Shown: piece by piece, positions 7,191-15,131 of the stretch
Position numbering within the stretch: the stretch's first letter is position 1
How the letters are laid out: every line of letters begins with the position of its first letter
NCBI RefSeq assembly: GCF_958453765.1
Contig: NZ_CAUDZA010000030.1
Location: forward strand, 1-28,701
Reading direction: 5' to 3'
DNA from: Phascolarctobacterium_A succinatutens_B
GTDB taxonomy: Bacteria; Bacillota; Negativicutes; Acidaminococcales; Acidaminococcaceae
DNA: 28,701 nucleotides
The notes under the pieces: model-generated
Database searches by the model: none
The model's input: the letters and a program-made list of their open reading frames with translations, nothing else
Told to the model about the DNA's origin: nothing
Made by a program: the position numbers and the translations under genes

Positions 7191-8390
7191 ATGAAAAAGC
7201 TTTTATTGATTCCGGCATTCATGGCCATGTTCTTCGCCGGCAGCGTAGCAGTTCCTGCTGCCTTCGCTGCTCAGCCTGCACCGCCGCAGGAAAACAAAAT
7301 GATGCTGCCGCCGCCCAAAGACGGCAAGCGTCCGCCGATGCCGCCGCGCATGCGCCGGCCACAGCTTTCCAATGCAGAGGCTGCGGAAAAACTGCAGTCC
7401 GCATACGGCTACCGTTATTCTGATATGCTGCGACTGTTGAATATCGGTCATAGCTATGGCGATATGAACACAGCCTGCTTGTATGCGTATCTGTCCGGTG
7501 AGCCGGTAGAAAAGGTGCTGCAGCTGCGTCAGCCTGCAACCTGGGGCAGGGTGCGTGCGCAGCTAGGGCTGACGCCTAAGCTGTATGCCGAAAAATATAT
7601 GGAGTATCAGGCAAGCTATCTGCCTGCAGACAGCCTTGTAGACAGAGAAACGGCGCTGAAATATCTGCGACAGGGTTATCCGCTGGGCGATATTCAGCAG
7701 GCTGCCAAGCTGGCCAAGGAGAGCGGCAAAACTTTGGCACAGGTATTGCCAATGCGCACTGTTACCTGTGACTGGAATCAGGTTAAGGAAAAGCTGGGCT
7801 TGCAGCAGGAACAAAAACAGGACAAACCTTTCGCTTTTAGAGGACGCGGCCAGCGTAGCGGTGCCGGTTTTGCCGGCTTGCATACGCGCAACATGACGGC
7901 AGAAAGAGCTGTAAAGATTTTCCATGCTGATTATCTTTTTGATGAAGCAGAATTATTACCATTGTACGAAAAATATGGTTTCGAAGGCTTGGAGGATATC
8001 TGCCTGCATGCCTACATGAGCAAAAAATCTTTGCAGGAAATTATTGACCTGCGCGATAAATATTCCTGGGAGCGCATGAAGTATGTGCTTGGCTTAACAC
8101 CGCAGGTATATTTTGACAGCTGCGTGGAATATCAGGCACGCCGTTTGGCAGAACGCATGAATATTCCGCAGAAGGTAACAAAAAAATATATGCATATGGG
8201 TTACGCAATGCATCATATCAACAGCGCGTATTTGTTGGCACAAAAGGCCGGACTGGATATTAAGGATGTTATTGATTTGAAGACCACGAAAAATTCCTGG
8301 CAGGACGTGGCGCTGAAAATCGGTTTGACTGCAGAAGACTGCCGGGAGGTTAAGAACAAAATTAGTAAGGACTTTGGGAGGCACTCATGA
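7191..8390 (+). CDS. Exported protein with four helical repeats, unknown function
   Basis: The 399-residue protein has a signal peptide cleaved probably after residue 26 (VPAAFA), then a Pro/Arg/Met-rich segment (about 28-58). The rest is an internal duplication: residues ~75-204 match ~250-380. Each half holds two units of about 50 residues. Unit ends are VRAQLGLTP (~121-129), WNQVKEKLGL (~195-204), WERMKYVLGLTP (~293-304) and WQDVALKIGLT (~370-380). A rough consensus is GY..GDI..A..LA...G..L..V..LR.....W..V...LGLTP. This resembles, from memory, the GWGEIA-type repeats of uncharacterised bacterial exported proteins. The start has a good site (AAGGAGGG, 7178-7185). The stop overlaps the ATG of the CGGC gene, so the two are co-translated. 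Function is unknown; metal or cofactor handling in the periplasm is only a guess from neighbours. Confidence 0.88.
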   Translation: MKKLLLIPAFMAMFFAGSVAVPAAFAAQPAPPQENKMMLPPPKDGKRPPMPPRMRRPQLSNAEAAEKLQSAYGYRYSDMLRLLNIGHSYGDMNTACLYAYLSGEPVEKVLQLRQPATWGRVRAQLGLTPKLYAEKYMEYQASYLPADSLVDRETALKYLRQGYPLGDIQQAAKLAKESGKTLAQVLPMRTVTCDWNQVKEKLGLQQEQKQDKPFAFRGRGQRSGAGFAGLHTRNMTAERAVKIFHADYLFDEAELLPLYEKYGFEGLEDICLHAYMSKKSLQEIIDLRDKYSWERMKYVLGLTPQVYFDSCVEYQARRLAERMNIPQKVTKKYMHMGYAMHHINSAYLLAQKAGLDIKDVIDLKTTKNSWQDVALKIGLTAEDCREVKNKISKDFGRHS

Positions 8391-8743
8391 AACGTATTGT
8401 AATTTTACACTGTCTGCATTCAAATAGTGTTTGTACGGGTGCAGCTTGTTTAAAGGCATTTAATAAAAAAACCGGCGCTTTCGCCAGATATGGTGAGGAA
8501 CCGCTGGAGCTGGAGGCCTTTTGGAGCTGCAACGGCTGCGGCGACTGCCGTTTTAAGCATCAGGAGGGTATCGAAGAAAAACTGGAGCGTATTATCAGCC
8601 TGAAGCCGGATGTGGTACATGTGGGCATTTGCGTTAAGCAGCGCACGCAGGATGGTCAGGTTGTTACTTGCAAAAAAATTGAAGAAATTTGTGAGCGCTT
8701 GGAGGCTGCGGGACTGACGATTGTGGAAGGTACGCATAGATGA
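8387..8743 (+). CDS. CGGC-domain protein, putative metal-binding
   Basis: The 118-residue cytoplasmic protein has cysteines arranged as in the CGGC domain (PF08821 type): C9, C16 and C21 near the N-terminus, the block GAFARYGEEPLELEAF, then WSCNGCGDC, and a later HVGICV. Members are small and thought to bind metal through the cysteines; biochemical function is not established. Here the motif reads CNGCGDC rather than CGGC. The ATG overlaps the stop of the upstream repeat-protein gene (ATGA), so they form an operon. The last codons (GLTIVEGTHR) recur downstream of the ATPase gene at 10113-10138. Confidence 0.82.
   Translation: MKRIVILHCLHSNSVCTGAACLKAFNKKTGAFARYGEEPLELEAFWSCNGCGDCRFKHQEGIEEKLERIISLKPDVVHVGICVKQRTQDGQVVTCKKIEEICERLEAAGLTIVEGTHR
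8711..8736 (+). repeat. Direct repeat flanking the AAA_14 gene, left copy
   Basis: These 26 bases are the end of the CGGC gene and are repeated exactly at 10113-10138. After three bases (TAG here, CTG in the right copy) both continue ATGAAT. The distance between copies is 1402 bp. Confidence 0.92.
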
Positions 8744-8802
8744 ATTATTGAAAAAATATGATTATAACCTAAAAACAACATAAAAGAAAAAAGTTTTGCG
8801 GG

Positions 8803-8848
8803 TATAATCGTAAAAATGTTGAAAAGCAATGCTTTTTACGGTTATAAT
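8803..8848 (+). promoter_or_regulatory. Promoter of the AAA_14 gene inside an inverted repeat
   Basis: TTGAAA (8819-8824) and TATAAT (8843-8848) are 18 bp apart. They sit in or beside an inverted repeat: TATAATCGTAAAAA (8803-8816) against TTTTTACGGTTATA (8833-8846), 13 of 14 bases pairing. A third, partial copy of the half-site, TATAACCTAAAAA, lies at 8763-8775. The symmetry over the -10 suggests an operator as well as a promoter. Confidence 0.6.
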
Positions 8849-8870
8849 ATATGTATAGGGGGTGTCTAAG

Positions 8871-10079
8871 ATGATTAATAGACCACTTTATACAAAGAAA
8901 ATTATGGAGTATGTTGATACTCCGTTCATAAAAATTCTTACAGGAATCAGACGCAGCGGTAAATCAACTATTTTAAAGCTAGTTATGCAAAATTTAAAGG
9001 AGCGTGGCATTGATGACAGGCTCATTATAAGCTATCGTTTTGATTCGATGGAATATGATGGCTATACTGCGAAACAGATGTACCAAGAACTGAAAAACAG
9101 ATTAAATCCTGATGAAAGGACATATCTTTTTTTAGACGAAGTTCAGGAAATCAATAACTGGGAAAAAATAGTTAATTCCTTGTCTACGGAATTTGATGTA
9201 GATATTTATATTACTGGTTCTAATTCACGTATGTTGTCATCGGAAATAGCTACATACCTTACTGGCAGATATGTTTCTTTCAGAATATATACCTTATCTT
9301 TTGCAGAATATCTGGATTTTAAGAGCCGCTATACGGAGATTGCTACTCCAAGACAAGAGCTTATAAATTATATAAAGTTAGGCGGCTTTCCTGCAATACA
9401 TTTGCATGCGTATACTGAAGATGAGATTTATACTATTGTTCGAGATATCTATAATTCTACAATTTTCTCGGATATAGTAAAAAGAAATGAGGTACGCAAG
9501 GTTGATCTGTTGGAGCGAGTTGTAAAATATGCTTTTAACAATGTTGGTAATACTTTTTCTGCAAAGACAATATCCGACTATATGAAATCAGAGCACAGGA
9601 AAATTGATAATGAAACAGTATATAGTTACTTGGAGAAATTAGAAAAAGCATATATTTTACATCGTTGTCAGCGTTATGATTTAAAGGGTAAAGAACTACT
9701 GAAAACGCAAGAGAAGTTTTATTTGGCAGATACAGCTTTGCGTTATAGTGTATTGGGTTATAATGATAATAGCGTAGCTGCGATGTTGGAGAACGTTATT
9801 TACTTGGAGTTGTGTCGACGTGGATATAGAGTGAATATCGGCAAAATAGATTCTGGTGAAATTGATTTTGTCGCTACTAAACAGAATGAAAAGCTTTATA
9901 TACAGGTTACACAACAAATCATCTCAGCAGAAACAGAAAAACGAGAATATGCAAGGCTGTTGGATATAGATGATAATTTTCCAAAGTATGTTTTAAGGAC
10001 AGATGAGTTTGCCGGTGGAAATTATAAGGGTATTAAGAGTATGCATGTAGCAGACTTTTTGTTAAGCGAAGAATATTGA
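8871..10079 (+). CDS. AAA_14 / DUF4143 family ATPase
   Basis: This is a solitary P-loop ATPase of 402 residues. Walker A is ILTGIRRSGKST (~residues 22-33), Walker B YLFLDEVQEI (~87-96), and a sensor-like ITGSNS follows. The middle and C-terminal part carries the DUF4143-type helical region and ends with a nuclease-fold-like strand pattern (GEIDFVATKQNEKLYIQV). The family is widespread, usually orphan and of unknown function. ATG 8871 is preceded by GGGGGTG at 7 bases; an in-frame GTG at 8862 lies within that site. Codon use is visibly AT-richer than the surrounding genes, and the gene is bounded by a 26-bp direct repeat, both pointing to acquisition. It has its own promoter. Confidence 0.92.
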   Translation: MINRPLYTKKIMEYVDTPFIKILTGIRRSGKSTILKLVMQNLKERGIDDRLIISYRFDSMEYDGYTAKQMYQELKNRLNPDERTYLFLDEVQEINNWEKIVNSLSTEFDVDIYITGSNSRMLSSEIATYLTGRYVSFRIYTLSFAEYLDFKSRYTEIATPRQELINYIKLGGFPAIHLHAYTEDEIYTIVRDIYNSTIFSDIVKRNEVRKVDLLERVVKYAFNNVGNTFSAKTISDYMKSEHRKIDNETVYSYLEKLEKAYILHRCQRYDLKGKELLKTQEKFYLADTALRYSVLGYNDNSVAAMLENVIYLELCRRGYRVNIGKIDSGEIDFVATKQNEKLYIQVTQQIISAETEKREYARLLDIDDNFPKYVLRTDEFAGGNYKGIKSMHVADFLLSEEY

Positions 10080-10112
10080 TTTTAGCCGGAGTATGCAAAA
10101 CAGCAGGCTTCC

Positions 10113-10138
10113 GGACTGACGATTGTGGAAGGTACGCA
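10113..10138 (+). repeat. Direct repeat flanking the AAA_14 gene, right copy
   Basis: Exact copy of 8711-8736. In the equivalent frame it reads ASGLTIVEGTH then TGA (10140-10142), a relic of a CGGC-gene end. That stop overlaps the ATG of the acetyltransferase gene (TGATG). Confidence 0.92.
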
Positions 10139-10141
10139 CTG

Positions 10142-10549
10142 ATGAATGAACTTAGATTTGCAGAATACAAGAACTACAATGAAGCCGAAATTATGGCGTT
10201 ATATAGTAGTGTTGGCTGGAGTAATTATACCAATAATCCGGCAATGCTAAGAAAAGCTTATAAGAATTCACTTTATGTTTTAGCTGCTTATGCTGATGGA
10301 AAGCTTGTGGGGATACTCCGTGCTGTCGGTGATGGTGCTTCTGTGGTTTTTCTGCAGGATTTAATAGTGCTGCCGGAATTTCAGCGTCATGGCATTGGTT
10401 CACAGCTTATGCAAAGAGTTATGGAAAAGTACGCCGATGTCTATCAACTGCAGCTCCTTACAGAAGCAAGTGAAAAAAATATTGCTTTTTATGAATTCCT
10501 TGGGTTAAAAAGAGTCGAAAAGTATGGTTGCTGCGCTTTTATAAGATGA
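10142..10549 (+). CDS. GNAT-family N-acetyltransferase
   Basis: The 135-residue cytoplasmic protein has the GNAT fold: VLAAYADGKLVGILRAVGDG, then DLIVLPEFQRHGIGSQLM with the acetyl-CoA pyrophosphate-binding Q/R-x-x-G-x-G pattern (QRHGIG), and the C-terminal EKNIAFYEFLGLKR. It should acetylate a small molecule or protein amine using acetyl-CoA; the substrate is unknown. ATG 10142 is chosen because the family's first strand begins MNELRFAEY and GGAAGG lies just upstream. A longer frame from 10076 starts inside the ATPase gene and reads through the relic direct repeat. The gene was probably once coupled to a CGGC gene through the TGATG overlap. Confidence 0.88.
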   Translation: MNELRFAEYKNYNEAEIMALYSSVGWSNYTNNPAMLRKAYKNSLYVLAAYADGKLVGILRAVGDGASVVFLQDLIVLPEFQRHGIGSQLMQRVMEKYADVYQLQLLTEASEKNIAFYEFLGLKRVEKYGCCAFIR

Positions 10550-10600
10550 GGATGTTAACATCGGTTATAAGCTGTAATCAATGTAACACTATTGCAACAA

Positions 10601-10624
10601 ATCTAAGCAAATTAGATATTTTTT
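10601..10624 (+). terminator. Weak AT-rich terminator candidate
   Basis: ATCTAA (10601-10606) and TTAGAT (10612-10617) form a short stem followed by ATTTTTT. It lies after the acetyltransferase gene. The stem is short and AT-only apart from one pair. Confidence 0.35.
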
Positions 10625-10633
10625 GCAAACCTA

Positions 10634-10664
10634 AGCAGGAGTTTTCGTTCCTATAGCGAAATAT
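10634..10664 (+). promoter_or_regulatory. Sigma-H-like promoter candidate upstream of hpf
   Basis: AGCAGGA (10634-10640) and GCGAAATAT (10656-10664) resemble the -35 (AGGA) and -10 (GAAT) of sigma-H promoters. The distance between AGGA and GAAA (17 bases) is the same as I recall for B. subtilis spoVG. In B. subtilis the hpf orthologue yvyD is known to use sigma-H as well as sigma-B. Bases 10665-10750 form a leader with possible small hairpins (AAGGG/CCCTT around 10671-10694). Confidence 0.45.
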
Positions 10665-10750
10665 AGAAGCAAAGGGATAAAGCCCGAGCCCTTGATAGAA
10701 AAATGGTAGCACCAAAGCAATTTGGCGACATACCAAAGGAGGCATTGATT

Positions 10751-11290
10751 ATGAGTGTAAACGTAAAAGGCAGAAACATTGATGTAACCCCGGCTCTGAA
10801 AGAGTATGTGGAGAAAAAAATTACCAAGGTTACTAAGCAGTTTAAGACTGTTGGTGACATTTCTGCAGTACTGAAGGTTGAGAAAGGTAACCATATTGTA
10901 GAAATTACGGTTCCTGCAAGCGGCATTTTGCTGAGAGCACAGGAAACCACGAAAGATATGTATTCCTCCATTGATTTGGTTGTAGAGAAAATTGAACGTC
11001 AGATTCACAAATATAAAACTCGTCTGATGAAGAGAAAATACAGCAACTTTGCTGATACCGCTGTTCCTGCTCCGGCACCGGCTGCAGAAGCTGCTGATGA
11101 AGGCGAATTCGAAATCATCAAGAATAAACGCTTCATTATGCATCCTATGACTCCGGAAGAAGCAATTCTGCAAATGAATCTGTTGAACCACGATTTCTTC
11201 GTATTCTACGATCCTGATCTGGGTGCTACTAATGTAGTTTATCGCCGTAAGGATGGCAAATATGGCTTGCTGAGTCCTGAACTGAAATAA
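10751..11290 (+). CDS. hpf: Ribosome hibernation promoting factor, long form
   Basis: The 179-residue protein has the N-terminal S30AE/YfiA domain (MSVNVKGRNIDVTPALKEYV, residues ~1-100), an Ala/Pro/Glu linker (PAPAPAAEAADEGE), and the C-terminal dimerisation domain (IIKNKRFIMHPMTPEEAILQ, NHDFFVFYDPD, VVYRRKDGKYGLLSP). Long HPF binds the 30S decoding centre and joins two 70S ribosomes into inactive 100S dimers during starvation. ATG 10751 is preceded by AAAGGAGG at 8 bases; an in-frame upstream ATG at 10703 has no such site. It is a single gene between a sigma-H-like promoter candidate and a clear terminator, located just before secA as in many Firmicutes. Confidence 0.96.
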   Translation: MSVNVKGRNIDVTPALKEYVEKKITKVTKQFKTVGDISAVLKVEKGNHIVEITVPASGILLRAQETTKDMYSSIDLVVEKIERQIHKYKTRLMKRKYSNFADTAVPAPAPAAEAADEGEFEIIKNKRFIMHPMTPEEAILQMNLLNHDFFVFYDPDLGATNVVYRRKDGKYGLLSPELK

Positions 11291-11316
11291 AACAAATATT
11301 TTAACCTAAACTTCAC

Positions 11317-11348
11317 AAAAAAGCACAGGATTTGCTCCTGTGCTTTTT
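11317..11348 (+). terminator. Rho-independent terminator after hpf
   Basis: AAAAAGCACAGGA pairs with TCCTGTGCTTTTT (11336-11348) around loop TTTGC, giving a 13-bp stem ending in T5. It is a textbook terminator for hpf. Confidence 0.93.
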
Positions 11349-11375
11349 GCTTTTTAAGAGAGATTCTGTTATAAT
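11347..11375 (+). promoter_or_regulatory. secA promoter
   Basis: TTGCTT (11347-11352) and TATAAT (11370-11375) are exactly 17 bp apart. The -35 overlaps the last bases of the hpf terminator. Transcription would start about 50 bases before secA. Confidence 0.7.
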
Positions 11376-11429
11376 TTAAAATTAGGTGTATAGTCTTTTC
11401 AAACACCATAATTTTAAGGAGTGATCGTG

Positions 11430-13880
11430 TTGCTCGAAGGCATTTTAAAGAAAATTTTTGGTGACCCCAACGAAAAAGAAATCAAAAACATTCGTGTAAT
11501 CGTAGATAAGATTAATAGTCTGGAAAAGGATATGGAAAGCCTTAGCTCTGCCAATCTGGCAGCCAAGACCAGCGAATTTAAAGTACGTTTGCAAAAGGGT
11601 GAAACCCTGGACGATATTCTTCCGGAAGCATTTGCCGTTGTCCGTGAAGCATCCAGACGTGTTACCGGCATGCGTCATTTTGATGTACAGTTAATTGGCG
11701 GTGTAGTACTGCATCGCGGCAAAATTGCCGAGATGCGTACCGGCGAAGGTAAAACATTGGTAGCTACTGCGCCTGTATATCTGAACGCACTGACCGGCAA
11801 AGGCGTGCATGTTGTAACTGTCAATGATTATCTGGCACGCCGCGACAGCGAGGATATGGGCCGTATTTACAAGTTCCTCGGTCTGTCTGTAGGTCTGATT
11901 GTGCATGATATGGACTTCCCCGACCGTAAGGCTGCTTATGCTGCAGATATTACTTACGGTACAAATAACGAATTCGGCTTTGACTATCTGCGTGATAACA
12001 TGGTAGTTGATGAAAATCAGATGGTTCAGCGTGAGCTGAATTACTGTATTGTCGATGAGGTCGACAGTATCCTGATTGACGAAGCGCGTACCCCGCTGAT
12101 TATTTCCGGCCCCGGTGAAAAATCCACCGAGCTGTATCAGGTTCTGGCCCGTGTTGTTGCCAACATGGAAGAAGGCGAGGACTATACTGTTGATGAAAAA
12201 CAAAAACAGGTAGCACCTACCGAAAAGGGTATTGCCAAGGCAGAAAAAATGCTGGGCATCGGCAACCTGTATGACAATGAGCACGGTGTGGACTACTCCC
12301 ACCAGATTATGTGCGCTCTGAAGGCTAAGGCTTTGATGCACCGCGACCGCGATTATGTGGTTAAGGATGGTCAGGTTATCATCGTCGATGAATTTACCGG
12401 ACGTCTGATGTTCGGCCGCCGTTTCTCCGAAGGCCTGCACCAGGCAATCGAAGCTAAGGAAGGCGTAAAGGTAGAACGCGAAAGCCAGACGCTGGCAACT
12501 ATTACCTTCCAAAACTACTTCCGTATGTACAAAAAGCTTGCCGGTATGACCGGTACTGCTAAGACTGAGGAGCAGGAGTTCCAGAAGATTTATAATCTGC
12601 CGGTTGTTGTTGTACCTACCAATAAGCCGATGATCCGTATCGACTATCCTGATGTTATCTATAAAACACGTATTGCCAAATACAAGGCAGCAGTCAACGA
12701 GATTGAAGAATGCCATAAGTCCGGCCGTCCGGTACTGGTTGGTACTACTTCCATCGCTCAATCCGAAGAGCTGAGCGCTATGCTTAAACGCCGCAACATT
12801 CCGCATAACGTGCTGAATGCCAAATACCATGAAAAAGAGGCTGAGATTATTTCTCATGCAGGCCAATACGGTGCTGTAACCATTGCTACCAACATGGCAG
12901 GCCGTGGTACCGATATTACCTTGGGTGAAGGCGTTCCTGAATTAGGCGGTCTGCATATCATCGGTACCGAGCGTCATGAAAGCCGTCGTATCGATAACCA
13001 GCTGCGTGGCCGTTGCGCCCGTCAGGGTGACCCCGGTTCTTCCAAGTTCTTCCTGAGCCTGGAGGATGATCTGATGCGTCTGTTCGGCAGTGATAATATT
13101 GCCGGCATCATGGATAAGCTGGGCATGGAGGACGATGAGCCGATTGAACACAGCCTTGTTACCAAGTCCATTGAAAATGCGCAGAAGAAGGTTGAAGCAC
13201 GTAACTTCAGCATTCGTAAGCATGTCCTGGAGTATGACGATGTTATGAACCAGCAGCGTGAGGTTATTTACTCTCAGCGTCATAAAATCCTGCATCAGGA
13301 AAATCTTAAGGATACCATCAAGGAAATGGTTGATGAAACCGTTGAACGTACTATGACCATGTACGCACCGCCTGAGGTTTACTCTGAGGATTGGGATCTG
13401 CAGGCTCTGATTAACTACGCTGAGGATTTCTATGCTCCGCGTGGTCTGTTGACTGTAGATTACTTGCAAAACCTCAGCCGTGAAGAGCTGGCTGAATATC
13501 TGCAGAAGGTTGCTGATGACAACTACCAGGCACGTGAGGATGCAATCGGTCCCGAACTGATGCGCGAGCTGGAAAACCTGGTTATGCTGAAGGTTGTAGA
13601 CAACCATTGGATGGAGCATCTGGATGCTATGGATATGCTGCGTGAAGGCGTTGGCCTGCGTGCATATGGTCAGAAGGATCCGCTGGTTGAGTACAAATTT
13701 GAAGCCTACGATATGTTTGAAGCCATGATGGAGGCTATCAAGGAAGACGTTGTTCGTTACATTTACCGCGTCAATGTTATTACCCAGCCGCAGGTTGAAG
13801 ACCCGCTGGAAAATGCTTCCACCAATAACCCGACTCCCGAGGGTGACGAGGGTAATTTGAAAGCTGAACCCAAGAAATAA
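11430..13880 (+). CDS. secA: Preprotein translocase ATPase SecA
   Basis: SecA drives unfolded preproteins through SecYEG by ATP hydrolysis. Visible are the N-terminal LEGILKKIFGDPNEKEIK, Walker A RTGEGKTL, VNDYLARRD, the DEVDSILIDEARTPLIISG block, the substrate-binding domain, TITFQNYFRMYKKLAGMTGTA, NMAGRGTDI, and QLRGRCARQGDPGSSKFFLSLEDDLMR. TTG 11430 is preferred because it begins the usual M-L-E-G and is 8 bases from AAGGAG (11416-11421). GTG 11427 and GTG 11421 are alternatives. At 816 residues it is short: the tail ends NLKAEPKK and has no CxC...CC/CH zinc-binding motif. Confidence 0.97.
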   Translation: MLEGILKKIFGDPNEKEIKNIRVIVDKINSLEKDMESLSSANLAAKTSEFKVRLQKGETLDDILPEAFAVVREASRRVTGMRHFDVQLIGGVVLHRGKIAEMRTGEGKTLVATAPVYLNALTGKGVHVVTVNDYLARRDSEDMGRIYKFLGLSVGLIVHDMDFPDRKAAYAADITYGTNNEFGFDYLRDNMVVDENQMVQRELNYCIVDEVDSILIDEARTPLIISGPGEKSTELYQVLARVVANMEEGEDYTVDEKQKQVAPTEKGIAKAEKMLGIGNLYDNEHGVDYSHQIMCALKAKALMHRDRDYVVKDGQVIIVDEFTGRLMFGRRFSEGLHQAIEAKEGVKVERESQTLATITFQNYFRMYKKLAGMTGTAKTEEQEFQKIYNLPVVVVPTNKPMIRIDYPDVIYKTRIAKYKAAVNEIEECHKSGRPVLVGTTSIAQSEELSAMLKRRNIPHNVLNAKYHEKEAEIISHAGQYGAVTIATNMAGRGTDITLGEGVPELGGLHIIGTERHESRRIDNQLRGRCARQGDPGSSKFFLSLEDDLMRLFGSDNIAGIMDKLGMEDDEPIEHSLVTKSIENAQKKVEARNFSIRKHVLEYDDVMNQQREVIYSQRHKILHQENLKDTIKEMVDETVERTMTMYAPPEVYSEDWDLQALINYAEDFYAPRGLLTVDYLQNLSREELAEYLQKVADDNYQAREDAIGPELMRELENLVMLKVVDNHWMEHLDAMDMLREGVGLRAYGQKDPLVEYKFEAYDMFEAMMEAIKEDVVRYIYRVNVITQPQVEDPLENASTNNPTPEGDEGNLKAEPKK

Positions 13881-13884
13881 TTTT

Positions 13885-13910
13885 AAGTCAGCAGCCTTGG
13901 CTGCTGACTT
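13885..13910 (+). terminator. Hairpin terminator after secA
   Basis: AAGTCAGCAGCC (13885-13896) and GGCTGCTGACTT (13899-13910) are perfectly complementary. The T tract is poor (ACTTTCG), so termination may be partial and prfB may receive some read-through from secA. Confidence 0.6.
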
Positions 13911-13998
13911 ACTTTCGCCTTGTTTGCAAGAACTCGGCAAAACGGCTGAGGCCGTAAATAACTAATATTTGCTACACGAAAGGTTGTGAGGAATTTTG

Positions 13999-15103
13999 TT
14001 GATTGAAGAATATAAGCCTGAAATTACAAATCTGCAAGCAAAATTAGAGGAAATGAGGGGATCTCTTTGACATCGCTGTCAAAGAAGATCGTATTGCAGA
14101 ATTAGAACATAAAATGGGTGATCCTACTTTTTGGGATGATCCGGAAAAGGCACAAAAAACTGCGCAGGACGTTAACAGCTTAAAAGAAGAGGTTGACGGT
14201 TTCCATAAATTAAGCGCAGGTGTTGACGATTTGGAAGCTTTGCAGGAAATGGCTGCCGAAGAAAATGATGAAAGCCTGCTTCCTGAAATGGATGAGCTGC
14301 TGGCAAAATGCCGCAGCGAGCTGGAACATTTGGAGCTGGGTATGCTGCTCAGCGGTGAATATGATGCCAATAATGCTATCCTGACACTGCATGCAGGTGC
14401 CGGCGGTACTGAAGCTCAAGACTGGACCAGCATGCTGCTGCGCATGTTTACCCGTTTTGCGGAGCAAAACGGCTTTGCGTTGGAGATGCTCGACTATCAG
14501 CCGGGTGATGAGGCCGGTGTAAAAAGTGCTACCATTCAGGTTAACGGCCATAATGCTTATGGCTTCTTGCGCTCTGAAAAGGGTGTACACCGTCTGGTGC
14601 GCATTTCTCCGTTTGATGCCAATGCCCGCCGTCATACCTCCTTTGCTGCGGTAGACGTAATGCCGGAGCTGGATGATACTGTTGATGTAAATATTAATAT
14701 GGATGAGGTGCGTGTCGATGTTTACCGTTCCAGCGGTGCCGGCGGTCAGCACGTCAACAAAACGTCCTCTGCTGTACGTATGACACATGAACCGACGGGT
14801 ATCGTTGTTCAATGTCAGAATGAGCGTTCCCAAATTCAGAACCGTGAGCGCTGCCTGCAGATGCTGCGTGCAAAATTATATGAATATGAAAAGGCTAAGC
14901 AGGATGCTCTTGTCAGCGATATTGCCGGTGATTACCAGAATATCGAATGGGGCAGCCAGATCCGTTCCTATGTGTTCCAGCCCTATACTATGGTTAAGGA
15001 CCATCGTACAGGTTGCGAAACAGGCAACATTCAGGCTGTTATGGATGGCGATTTGATGCCGTTCGTAGAAGCATATCTGCGCAGTCAGCAGAAAAAGGTT
15101 TAA
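13999..15103 (+). CDS. prfB: Peptide chain release factor 2, expressed by programmed +1 frameshift
   Basis: RF2 reads UGA and UAA stop codons and releases the finished peptide. The gene starts at TTG 13999, 7 bases after GAGG, and reads MIEEYKPEITNLQAKLEEMRGSL before an in-frame TGA at 14068-14070. A +1 slip on CTT gives DIAVKEDRIAEL and the rest of the protein, 367 residues in all (join 13999-14067, 14069-15103). The stop-recognition tripeptide SPF (VRISPFDA) identifies RF2 rather than RF1, and GAGGQHVNKT carries the catalytic GGQ. The frame that opens at ATG 14114 is only the downstream part. The DUF5693 gene follows after 28 bases. Confidence 0.97.
14056..14071 (+). promoter_or_regulatory. 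prfB autoregulatory frameshift site
   Basis: AGGGG (14056-14060) acts as the internal Shine-Dalgarno stimulator, followed by CTT TGA C (14065-14071). When RF2 is scarce, ribosomes pause at TGA and slip +1 from CTT to TTT. This is the classical, widely conserved prfB element, here with AGGGGATCT in place of the more common AGGGGGTAT. Confidence 0.95.
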
Positions 15104-15131
15104 TAAAGCGAGGTCTGGACAGGTGAATTTT

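Noticed and set aside
10076..10141. Upstream start of the acetyltransferase
   Set aside because: It begins within the ATPase stop region and translates the relic direct repeat out of its original frame; the family start is MNELRF at 10142.
11691..12866. Long reverse-strand frame opposite secA
   Set aside because: Shadow of secA codon usage; no domain, signal or start context.
14114..15103. prfB starting at ATG 14114
   Set aside because: This ignores the conserved frameshift site at 14056-14071 and would remove the N-terminal domain of RF2.
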